In this document: positions 25,701 through 35,239 of the stretch, in pieces
Layout of the letters: each line of letters begins with the position of its first letter
Position numbering within the stretch: the stretch's first letter is position 1
The notes under the pieces: generated by a model
Seen by the model: only the letters and a program-made list of their open reading frames with translations
What the model was told of the DNA's origin: nothing
Databases searched by the model: none
Position numbers and translations under genes: made by a program
Assembly: GCA_019096065.1 (NCBI GenBank)
Contig: JAGUCH010000005.1
Coordinates: forward strand, 186,001-250,000
Direction: 5' to 3'
From: Paracyclopina nana
Lineage: Eukaryota > Arthropoda > Copepoda > Cyclopoida > Cyclopettidae
Length of the DNA: 64,000 bases

Positions 25701-26473
25701 ACAATGGATTGGCCACTTCAATGGCCATCCTGGAGAAATCTGGCCATTTCCTGGTTCTCATCACAGCCCTGAAGAGAGTCACCCTGTGGGCCCTGGTCAA
25801 GGCTGACTGGGGCCTCAGTTTGATGTTCCAGGCCAACCTGGAGGCCTCCAGTGGTAGCCCAGTGTGCTGCCAGTTGAAAGGTGGCTCAGGTGGGCTCATA
25901 TATGGGCTCATTGGGTTCGACCAGGGCTCTTACAGGGTGCTGAAGGAGATATTACCCAGTGGCAACTTTGAACTGCAACCTGCTGAGAGGACACCTCATC
26001 TAAGGCTAACCAGTGTGACCCAAGGCCTTCATGTGGCCTTGACAGCCTTCACAGGGCCTGAGACCAGCCTTTGGACCACAGTGGGGCTGAAAATGGGGGA
26101 TAATTACATCATTACAGCCAATGTAATTGGCCAAGTTCAAGTGGAGAGGTTAAGGGAGGCTTACAGGGCTGCAAAGTGGGAGAAAGTGCACCAAAAAGCC
26201 ATCACTGGCCTTGTGGCCTTTGGCAGCCACACTTTCATCACAGCCTCAGCTCACAGTGTGAAAATGTGGGAGATTCAGCCTTGCAAACTGGTCCAATTGG
26301 GGGAGTACAATAATGGCTCTGTTGTCACTTGTATAACTGCTTTGGAGCAAATTGAACAAGATTGTGAGAACAAAAAGAGAAAAAAAGCTGAGTGGGGCTC
26401 AGCTGGCCTTGTGGCATTTGGTGATAAGGCAGGTGGCCTTAACATCCTTGCTGTCAAGAAATTGGAGAGATAA
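7715..26473 (+). CDS. TEP1: Telomerase/vault-associated protein TEP1
   Basis: Fifteen exons keep phase throughout: 7715-8022, 8408-8529, 8657-8865, 10128-10262, 12598-13049, 13442-13561, 16137-16543, 17909-18224, 18278-18500, 18598-18863, 18913-21653, 22245-22656, 23251-23503, 24133-24490, 25263-26473. The total is 7533 nt, 2510 residues; human TEP1 has 2627. Domains: divergent N terminus; TROVE RNA-binding domain about 214-584 (LPSDWTSVADF, KFKQFDQYQLGKY, GNKASVWQQLIDE); vWA-like part 585-764; DUF4062-like RIFISSTFRDMHGER near 811-825; NACHT-like ATPase from about 1070; WD40 repeats to the C terminus. In the vault, TEP1 binds vault RNA; it is also telomerase-associated. Oddities: the P-loop reads GQTGMGSS (1074-1081), with Ser where Lys is expected, while Walker B LILDGLEE is intact. 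The first two exons resemble no known sequence and are placed by phase and splice motifs only. Introns of 53 and 49 bp flank exon 10 on its neighbours' sides; others exceed 2 kb. Confidence 0.95.
8545..8625 (-). ncRNA. tRNA-like sequence (tRNA-Met-type A box) in TEP1 intron 2
   Basis: On the minus strand, TAGCGCAGTGGC (A box) and GGTTCGAATCC (B box) are both perfect, spaced as in a tRNA, with a 5-bp T stem (CCTGG/CCAGG). The acceptor stem does not pair and no T-run follows, so a functional tRNA is unlikely. Best read as a tRNA-derived repeat or pseudogene. Confidence 0.5.
9103..9766. mobile_element. Foldback/MITE-like element in TEP1 intron 3
   Basis: Two inverted arms of about 200 bp (9103-9310 and 9566-9766) face each other over a spacer of about 255 bp. 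Matching words include GGATGTATCCTA, ATATGGCTGAATTCAAATGC, AACTTGAAAGGTTC and AATGAACCAATTGGCGCCAA. The arms have diverged by eye to roughly four fifths identity. No transposase frame is seen, so it is non-autonomous; I could not find a clear target duplication. Confidence 0.65.
10263..12597. other. TEP1 intron 4: TGTATT-rich sequence
   Basis: A 2.3-kb intron without coding sequence. From about 11860 to 12540 it is dominated by TGTATTTCA, AATGTATT and AATACA words every 20-40 bp, and by a short direct repeat of ATGTATCCAGGCTAAATTCA near 12301-12342. A tRNA-like sequence lies at 11320-11387. Confidence 0.5.
11320..11387 (+). ncRNA. tRNA-like sequence in TEP1 intron 4
   Basis: A-box-like TGGTGCAAGTTTGG is at 11321-11334 and a perfect B box GGTTCGAGTCC at 11365-11375. 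The first and last seven bases pair at 6 of 7 positions, but the T stem fails. It resembles the unit at 3725-3805 (TGG(C/T)GCAA, CTCTCG, GACTCTC, GTCCGG). Probably a tRNA-derived SINE remnant. Confidence 0.4.
13060..13320. repeat. Degenerate AGATTTTTT tandem repeat in TEP1 intron 5
   Basis: About ten units of 22-28 bp built on AGATTTTTTTGTAAAAA or GTGAGAAATAGATTTTTT occupy most of this small intron, starting within about 10 bp of the donor site at 13050. Confidence 0.7.
14064..15370. repeat. GTAAAGTGGAAAGCCC degenerate array, interrupted
   Basis: In TEP1 intron 6, units carrying ATGTAAA(A/G)TGGAAAGCCC and CTACC(A/G)(C/T)GCATC recur at roughly 60-130 bp on both sides (14064-14364 and 15170-15370) of an 805-bp inserted element. 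The array therefore predates the insertion. Confidence 0.6.
14365..15169. mobile_element. 805-bp composite repeat element, copy 1
   Basis: Nearly the same sequence recurs at 55039-55841 (803 bp). Order of parts: a hairpin of about 175 bp (14380-14554, arms read GAGCTGGGGCACGTAAAG against CTTTACGTGCCCTAGCTC); an inner TTATATTCTGTAATACGATT whose inverted copy ends the element (AATCGTATTACAGTATATAA); and two tRNA-like modules, with A boxes TGGCACAATGG (14750-14760) and TAGCACAGTGG (14897-14907) and B boxes near 14793 and 14941. No protein is encoded. It sits inside an older tandem array. Confidence 0.75.
16555..17645. repeat. About 150-bp tandem array in TEP1 intron 7
   Basis: Four good copies start with CAATCTGGTAGCCCCTTTTT near 16559, 16711, 16861 and 17009. 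Each contains GCACTATCCAAAAGAGAACA and GCTGCTCAAAGAAAGC. A partial decayed copy at about 17500-17645 lies beyond an unrelated insert of about 380 bp (17115-17495). The array begins within 20 bp of the exon 7 donor. Confidence 0.85.
21654..22244. repeat. AGCTTTCC-rich intron of TEP1
   Basis: Intron 11 carries about a dozen AGCTTTCCA, GGCTTTCC or AGCTTTCT words between 21705 and 22010, suggesting a worn short-period repeat. Nothing coding is seen. Confidence 0.45.
23515..24115. repeat. Degenerate 60-110-bp array in TEP1 intron 13
   Basis: About eight units share GCATTCAGGTCAAGTGT or GCATGCAGGTCAAG, then (C/A)AGCTGATGAAA, and between them TTTGTTTACA(T/A)TT or its complement TGTAAACAAA. They fill the intron from near the donor (23504) to the acceptor (24132). 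Each unit carries an AGGTCA half-site, a CAGCTG E-box and a forkhead-like TGTTTAC. A related block lies beyond the gene at 27155-27203. Confidence 0.65.
24491..25262. other. TEP1 intron 14: AAAACTTTT-rich, no gene
   Basis: The intron is rich in AAAACTTTT and AAAAGCTTTT words between about 24785 and 25150. No other structure seen. Confidence 0.4.
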
Positions 26474-29400
26474 TTGCTGCTTTACCACTATAAAAAAACC
26501 TGTAATTGGACACATAAAAAAAACCTTGAAACATGAGTTACTCTTTAATGTATCGAAGATACTGGTTTACAGATTGGAGTGACATCTGGAGTGAAGTAAC
26601 AACTCTGGCGTTTATTTGTTCTGGTGAATGATCATTTTTGAACGCATGCAGCAGAAAAATGACTTGTTGAAACAAACCAAGCAAAAACATTTTACAAAAA
26701 GCTTATCGTCTTTAATCAATAAACTGAGCTTTAGCTGAGCTTTTAAGAAAAGACCAACATTAGAAAATGTTACGCTAATGATATCAGTTATAAAATATGA
26801 ATACAGCTACGTTTAAAAAAATCAACGGCAAAACAATGAAACGCAAGGTTAAGACATCTAACTAGTTCATTTGCTAAGCATGCCTAAAGCATGGATGTAT
26901 TTCATTCCGCTTGGAGTAATCAGCTGAGTCAGTTCTAAGATAAGATGAACACATTTTTGAGTGGTGCGTGAGATTGCAGTTGGAATAAGGCTGTTTTCAG
27001 ATGTGCCAAAGTTGCTAGGCTAACTTTCCCAGAATAAAGGAGTAGAAAGGCAGAAATGGGGAGAAAGTCATGAGAAGAAGTAGTAGGAAAAATGGTATAG
27101 CCCAATGCACCAAAACATTTTTCATATCCTGAAGACTCTATCCCATTCACAATATTGAAGGTCAGCTGTTTGTTGACTTCTGTTGACAGGCATACGGGTC
27201 ACCTTTTTTTTTTTGGGGGGGGGGGGGAATGGCAACCTCTCCGAAAGCCTCTCTCATTCAATAAACTAATGGCTTTTCTTCTTGAGAGAAAAAATGTCTT
27301 TTTTGATGTCAGCTTTGGTGCCAGGATTGGTGGAGATTACCAAATGAAAGATTGCTTTTTTTCTGCTACTACTAAACTACTTGTTTGAGGCTTTCATCAT
27401 CAGATTAACCAGGCTTACAGCCCTCAAAGAGCAAAAGAGAAAATCGATTTCCAGCCTCATAAGATTTTATAAAAATGACAAATCTTCCTAATGAGAAAAT
27501 TCAAGGGAGCCTTGGCATTTGAGTAAAAGTCAGCATATTAGGAAAATTACCATTTTTTTGGTAGTCTCTAAAAAACCTGGGAAAATAATTATGCCCTGAC
27601 TGTCTCACGCCATCTATGAATCACTCTTTGAAAGCTTTCAGCTTTCCAGCAAACATTATTATTACTTGCTGAAGAAAAGGGTAATATACAAGCTATTTTC
27701 TTAGGCATGACATGATTTGCTTGTAGCAAAGAAGTCATTAGTCTTCCATACTCTATACCCTGTGTCTCATCAATTTTAGCCGTCCAGCCAAACAAGCCTC
27801 CCTTTGTTGTTGCTCACTGAGTTTCGCTTCACTAGCCAATGCAATGAAATACATCCACGATTACTTTACAAACACATCTCTAACTAGTTAGATGTTCAAA
27901 CATTGGGCTTGGTTGATTTGCCTTGGATTGCACTTAACATAACATTATTTCTTTTTAGTTGAAAATAGCGACATCTTTACATTAAACTATGTTATGCCGC
28001 TTCAAAGAATGATTAAGTGACTTTTTCCACATGACGTTTCTTTACTTTAAAAAAATACAGCTTCAGTTAGCATACTTTATGCTCTTAACAAAGATACAAG
28101 TCATTTTATTGCTGCGAGCGTTTAAGTAAGCTCATTCAACTCTTGAAATAAACGCTCAAGTAGAATTTAACTTCTCACTCCGCTTCACAATTCACGTCAT
28201 CCCTCCATGCATTACACCGCTCCGCTCGAAGCTAAGAATGTACATATCTGTGAGAAATTAGCCTAAATCCTTGTTCTAGTCATAAATGTAGATTGTGTGT
28301 GCATTACTTAAATATCGATTATTTCATAGATGCTTTCTAATCGTGATTTTCTTGATTTTTCTCTTGGGACACATCTGACTTCTCAATCTTGGTGAAAATC
28401 ACGGCTCGTTGATTTTCTTTGGCATGTTCTAGGCCAATTTCGAGCAAACAATTTTATGTGGAGAAGCACATAAAAAAAGCCTGTGTGAGTGTGTAAGCAA
28501 GGCGAAATACAGCAAAAATACATTGCTCAAAGTAAGCTCTGAGACTGAGCTAGATGCACACATTTCGGATATGTGTGTGTTTACCAACATATCTGCTCAT
28601 CATCCTTATGGATTATGGAGGATTAAATCTTCATGCTTTTGAACTACTTCAACTGTATTTCGCAGAAAATGCAAAATGGCTGAGAGACCCATGATTATGG
28701 GAAACAGTTGTAATTTATGTCTTGGAAGCGTGGAAAACCATCAAGATGTAGATGATCTGAGCTTGTAATCAAATACAGCTGGGCTTGCTTCATTACAGGC
28801 TCGAATACATTCATAGATGTATTTGCACTTGCATAAATGTTTGCATTATGTAATGAGCTTCTGTTGGCCCAAATAGTGCCATGTTGTCCTTATTTATTTC
28901 AGTCACTCATGCTACTATTTTTTTCCAGAGCTAAATACAGCATTTCAGTTCAGTACAAATAGTATTATGTATTCCTTTCATGCAAATACAAAAATGCTCC
29001 TTTTTCATGTATAGTATATGGGTGGATTTTTCCTGTCTTCTTTGACCATGCTTATTAATTTTGTCTTCACATGCTAACAATACATTTCCCTTTCAGTTTT
29101 TTTTTGGCAAAATACATTTCATTATTTTCACTGAAAATAATCACCGATTCAGCTCAATTCCAGCATGATTTTCAGTTCAAGCCCCAAAAAGAAAAACTAT
29201 TGAGAGTGCAGCAGCTTTGTGTCTCTAATAATGGAGGGTATGCTTTTTTTCATGGTGCAAAAATACATAATTATTATGTATTTGAAACAAATTGTAAGAA
29301 TACATTTTCCCCTCATATCACATGTGGTGTTGTATCTTTCCTCAACTGAGTAATAATGATAATACATATGGCAGCATTCCAAAATCATAGCACAAGTTAT

Positions 29401-29547
29401 TAAGAGTGATGCAAAAATAGTGGAAATTAGAGTAATAAGTAGTATTTTCTTGGGATCACCCTGTGTGGCCTTACATTAGCACCATCTATCATCCATCCAT
29501 CTTGTCTGAGTGTATTTTCATTTTTGTTCCTTTCTTTCTTTCCAAGT
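26474..29547. other. Intergenic region between TEP1 and the sulfotransferase gene
   Basis: No coding region is supported. It holds the TEP1 3' UTR, a CAGCTG/GGGTCACC block related to the TEP1 intron 13 array (27155-27203), a T11-G13 homopolymer junction (27204-27227), and from about 28500 many AATACA and TGTATT words. The two genes converge here. Confidence 0.5.
26718..26723 (+). terminator. Candidate poly(A) signal of TEP1
   Basis: AATAAA, 245 nt past the TEP1 stop codon. It is the first canonical hexamer downstream that I found. Confidence 0.4.
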
Positions 29548-31271
29548 TCAATTCCAATTTTTGGCTGTTGTGGAGTTGTTGTGCAAAATGTAGTAGACAT
29601 TCTCTTGCTTTTCATTGAGGAAAGCTTTCATATGAGTGGTGAATACATCAATGCCCAGCTTCTTTTTGGACCGCTTAAAAATGCCCTCTCGCCTGTCCAT
29701 GACACACTGCAGGGTGTTACCAGACACTGGCACCTGCAAAAAGTCCAGTACTGACTTCAAAACAGCCAGAGTGTCTGAAACGAGCTGGTCATAGAAGACA
29801 ACCAGGCGATTTTCAGGGCTGAAAGAAGTGAACCACTCCAGGTTCATTTTCTCCCATTCTTCACCTTTGGTGCTCACAAAATTCTTCCAATATTTCCCAC
29901 CATTTCTTTTGTACCTGAAAAAGTGCAAAAAAAAAAGAATTGGGCTCTTTGTCCTTATGATAAATTATGCTCTCTAAGCAATTTTGCACTCACAGCACAA
30001 AGGCTCTAAAAATAGCAATTTTGGATGTTGGTGCTCAAATCATCCAAGTTGTCAAAGCAGCCATTTTTGGACACCTAACTTGCAGGGGGGGAAGTAACTT
30101 TGTTGCTGTGTGGCTAATGGATTCTATTGTTGACAAATGAAAATAGATGACTGTGGCATCTGCTTTGGTGTGTGTGTACTAGAGCAACTGGCCATTAAAG
30201 CGAGAAAATGTCAACTTTTGGTGTATGGCTTTCAGCCTTGTCGGTGAGTAGTATGGAGCCACAGTATCAAAAGTTGCCATCAACAATACAAAAATGGAGC
30301 TCAACTTTTCTCATTAGTGCATGCATCAAATCATACAGAGGGCCAACAGCAATATTTTTGTTTTGCCTTATAATACTATGAAGCGTGGTTAGCGGAGTAA
30401 AAAGAACGCTAACATCTCCCACTTGGAGTGGAGATACAAAGAAATGTCACTTCATAGACCCCCCCTAAAGTGGGGTTCAAAGGCTCATTAAGCTAATTGC
30501 ATCAGCTTTTCAGCACAGCCTAGGCCATGTTTCTCAACAAAAAGGCCTTGTCAATACGGCTAACTTTGACAGCTTTCAAAATCTCCCAAGGTCACCAAAC
30601 TTTGGGCATCCAAAGCAAGCCAGGGTCCCCATTTCACAATTAACATACCTGTCTATGCTGGCATGTCCAGTGTGTCCCCCAGATCTTCTGTTGAACTCAG
30701 CTCTCAGGCTAGAAAAAGGATCCCTGACCAGGAGAATGACCCTGTCAAAGCTGCTCCTGGCTTCAGGGCCAAACTCATGGGTCTTGACCATGAGCACTGA
30801 TCCATTGGAGACATTCTCAGCAGGGAAGCCATTCTTGAGCAGAGCATAATCCTTGTAGACTGACCCAGTGAGGATGCCAGTGGCCTGTTGCACCAAATAT
30901 CTGAGCCAGGTGTTGCCAGATCCTGGGAAAGAGGCCAGGGCTGTGACTGGGCCTGCGGGGTAGATGTAGCTGAGTGGGGCATGGCACCAGTCAATCTGAG
31001 GCCCTGGCCTCATTCTTCTGGTCATGGCTGGCAAATCACTGAGGCCAGAGGCTGAGGCCAGATTCCTTGGGTGATGGTGGTGGTGGTGAGCAGCTGCTGG
31101 GTGGCTGTTGCTCAGCTGGCTGGTTAATTCAGACTCATAGGCATTGGTGGCGCCATCTGTGGGTGGGAGAGTGAGCCTTCTGGTGGAAATCAGAGTGGAG
31201 AAGACCAGATAAAGGCCAAGGCCAAACACCAGGCTGCATATTCGTGTTTTCCAACCACTAAGTCCTAACAT
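29548..31271 (-). CDS. WSCD-like sulfotransferase, type II membrane protein
   Basis: Exons 31271-30649 and 29914-29548 join in phase 2 (990 nt, 329 residues). The acceptor is a long pyrimidine run ending CACTTTTTCAG. Residues 11-29 are a hydrophobic signal-anchor ([17 protein letters not shown]). A stem follows with a six-histidine run (62-67). The sulfotransferase core has a 5'-PSB-like PAPS-binding loop [14 protein letters not shown] (113-126), VKTHE (162-166) and a 3'-PSB-like [19 protein letters not shown] (178-196). The wording matches the WSCD1/WSCD2 group, sialic-acid or glycan sulfotransferases of the Golgi, but the WSC domains of the vertebrate proteins are absent, so the protein is short. 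Substrate unknown. It converges with TEP1 and diverges from the dynein gene. Confidence 0.85.
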
Positions 31272-34200
31272 GGCTCCAATTGGGCTAATGATGTGGACAT
31301 TAGCACCTGCTACTGCACCTCTTACAACACCTCATGGATTTAACCGGTTCACCTGCAATTGTAATTAAGAGTTTTAAGATGCATATTATGTTGTTTTGGC
31401 AAAAAATTAAATATGTAAAAATCAAATGCTGGCAAGTACAATACAATTTTGGCCAAAAAGGCCATAGACACTTTGGAACTGCTATTTTGCCTCAAATATA
31501 TTATATAATATGGAGCAGGTGAACAAGGCCAAAGTCTACATGTTTAAACTAGTTGGGGATGCACATTACTTGATCAATGGCCAAACTTTTCCCACAAATC
31601 AAATTGTTGTTGGGCAAACTTCTTCCCTCTAATGGACCCATAAAAGCCTTTTCTCATATTTTAGAAAGCCCACTACTATACACTCCATTTTGCCTATGTA
31701 CCAGAAAAATACTCTCAAGGTTTTGCTACAGCTGAAAATAGGGTACCTAACCCTCATTGTTTGTTGCTCAGTGGATTCACCATTTACAGTGTGAACCACC
31801 AACTTTGCAAGGCACTCTTTCCAAAACTTAATTATTTTTAATTTTCTTAATTTTTGTCTCTTTTAAAAAAGAGTTCATTACTCAAAAATTTCAATTACAA
31901 TTTTCTGAGGAACTTTTTAGTGAAATACAGCTGATGATTTTTCCAAGATGAAACAAATATTTTTTTAATGGCTTTAATTACATTAAGTGAAACTGATTCG
32001 AATGAGCTGAAAGCTATGTAAAAAGTTACCTAAAAAACACAACTATGGATAAATATGGAGAGTTTCTTGGTAAATCTCTCGTTAGCTTATCAATTAGGTG
32101 TTAATTAACACTAATTGCAGATACCTGAAATACATATACCACCTAATTATCGTCAAAAAGTTGGCTGTAACATGTGACATGTAAAATCGATTACAACTAC
32201 AGAATGTAATGAAGAAGATTACTCAAATAAGCCTCTTTTGTTTTCCTAACTAATTTACGTCTGTGTTCAGCTGCAAATTAAGCTCAGCATTTTAGCAAAA
32301 TATCAATTATGGAAGTATTTCAAATTTCTGCCCAAAAGTGAATTGAAATATTTTCAGCTTGATTAATTCAGCTGGTGAACTAATCTTCAAGAATGCAAAG
32401 CCATTGTTAAAATACTTTTTTAAGCCATGAAATACACAGTGGGCTTTTGGTAGCTTGTACGCAAACCTTATTTATTCGTGAATTAGTAGCAGTATTGTTG
32501 CGTAGCTGTATCTTACAGAAGAAACAATACAATTTGTTAGCAACGCAATGCAGTGTGAAGAAGAAGCTGGGAGAAGTATTTGCTCACAGTTTCAAGCAAT
32601 ATGATACTACTTATTGCGTTGTAGCCAATAATACAGCTTACTTTGCCTCTAATTAACTAGTTACTGTATTTGTCAGTATGCTGAGTAACCACCAGTATTT
32701 TTGTTGCAGCCATTACACACTGACTGTATCTTACACTTTTGAGTTCTTTTCTATTTTTATTGAATTACGTACTTTACTTTGCGTCAAGCTTTCAAGTTAT
32801 GTATTATTAAAAGTAGTAGCTTACATTTTTTGTTTGAATCCTGAAGATACTATATGTATTCTGAAACTTTTCAAAAGTAAAAGACTGTATCTTACTGAAA
32901 TGTATTGTAACTCTCAAATGAGGCTGTATCTTACATTTTCAAAAAGATAAGTCAGCCATTTTTAGCTTAGTACTTTAGGTGTATCTTACATACTATGTCA
33001 ATTCACTGAATCTTGACATAAAACATATTTAACTGAGTAACTGTTCATTTCTAATGGAAAAATGCAATATGAATGAAGCTTACATTCATCAACTGAAATA
33101 CAACGAAATACTTTTGTAACAAATTCCAAAGAATGTGCTGTAATATGTATTTCCCGAGAAATGTGCATTCATGAGAGCAATTTTCGTAGTATGTAATGAT
33201 AATAATACATTTGCTGCATTTTTAATGCGCTTGTGAACGTTTAGTGCGCGTAAAAAAGAAACTGAGAGCCGAAAAAAGGGGATTATTTCCCCTCCTTTTT
33301 CCAATTACTATTATGTAGCATATAGCAAAGATGAATACATCCATGCATACAAAATTGGTACAAAAAGAGCCTAAAGGGAAATGGAAGTTCCTTTAGTGTG
33401 TAAATGGTTTATAGGGCCGAATTCTCCTATTTATTTTTGGTAAAATACATTTTAGCCCCTAATTGCTCAAAAAGCCTCTTTTTTTCTCAGCGCACAGTAG
33501 ATTATTATTAAATACATTTTTCTAAGGAATTTCACGCTTGGAGTTTGGTGGGCCAAAAATAGCCTCAGTTTGGCTATTATCTGAAAAATTGGCCAAAAAA
33601 TCCAATGTGCTTTGCTCTTGGTCAAAGGCGTGAATAATGCAAGCTTCCTTGTTAGCATTCAGGTCGGATACAGAGCTGTATTCTGGATACAAATAAAAGC
33701 TTATTATTTGAATACAGCCCCACCACTAATGATGTATTTTTGGGAGACAGCCCCAAAAGTAATTGGATTCTTCTAGTCATCCACAGTGGAATAATAGCTC
33801 TCAAAAGAAACATGTTTTTCTTTTTGTCTGTAATAAAATACACAATTAGCCTTGAAATTCAATTTTGGATGAGAGGAGGCAGCTAGGGCTGTATTGTGAA
33901 TACAAGTCTGTATTCTGCTTACATCACTATTTAAAATATTCTGCCATGATGATGTAAGTGTTTTTACCAAGGCTTGATCAATAATTAGGGCTATGTGCCA
34001 CAGTGGACTGTTTTGCAAATAGTTACATTTAACATAAAGAAAAAATTTCCCTATGAAAGGAGGCAAAATGGTAATTTATGTTTTTCTGAATCAGAATTGA
34101 AATCAGAATAACCCACTGTGCTCAAATGGAAAAAACAAGCTTATATCACTTGTTTTTTGGCTCTCTCTATGAGATTAATGCATCCATCAAAGTTAGAATG

Positions 34201-35239
34201 GAATGGCTGCTATCAATCAACATTAGGCAGAAAACGCTTTTTAAATTAAGTTAGGGTCATGCCAGATCAGTCAAGATGACATCCAAAGTCAAAGCAATCA
34301 ATTATTTACAAAAATGCACCAGAGTCCCTAGCAAAACAAAGAAGAATGGAGCCAAAAAATACTTCTTCTCAACTTGTTTTTCTTAGATATTATTATGATA
34401 ACAATCCAGCTGTAAAAACTGAGCACTTTTTATGTATTCATTACTTGAAGAAGGGCTCTTTAAAAAAAAATGAGAAAATGTATTAAAATAAATATTTTGA
34501 AAGAAGTTTTAGCTTCTAGTTTCAAATTTTAATTTATGAAAGAAAGTACTTTGGTAAACTAACAAAATCCACTGAAAACCTTTACTAAATACATAAGTAA
34601 AGTTTAGTAAACAAAAGCTTTCTTACCTCGGAGCAGCAAAGGGCAACTCAGCATTTTCCCAAATAAAAAGTGAAAGCTGCAAGCATATTTACTAAAGATA
34701 GATTTCAGTGTTCATAGCACCATGATCAAGTCAGTAGGCGTTTGTTCAATAAACACTAAGATATATAGAGTAGTTGCACTAAAAGTAGTTGTTTCCTGCA
34801 CGAATCTCCGTGCCTTACTGAAGTGTTGAAGCAAATCGAAATGGTAGCTGCAGAAGAGGAGCAGTGAAAGCAGCTTTTTCTTCTCTCTTTCTCCCATTAC
34901 TAAATAGCAAGCGCAAAACATAAGAAGAAGTAAGGAGGAAATGCAAGCTTCCCACTGTGCACACTCCTTCGCTTTTTCTAGAGCCCTGGCTCAGCTGAGC
35001 AGTGTCTCAGTAGACACTCAAAGGACTTTGGGCAAGAACTGCCCAAAATGAGCAAAACAGTCAAACTATCAGCAAAAGCACAAAACAACACATTGCCTTC
35101 AGGGGTAGCATGTTTGGAGCCAATTCTAGCTTAATAAGAATAAACTTGAATTTGCAAAGCTGAACATACTAAAAAGCTGATAACGCTTAACTAATGATGG
35201 GCGGCTGCCAATGCGTTTTAACTCAATGGATGCTGAGAT
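31272..35239. other. Intergenic region, word-rich, no gene
   Basis: The sulfotransferase promoter should lie at its left edge. No coding region seen. AATACA and TGTATT words are dense to about 34000, and the ten-base word TGTATCTTAC (ninth base A, tenth C) occurs five times between about 32507 and 32990. No repeat boundaries could be set. Confidence 0.45.
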
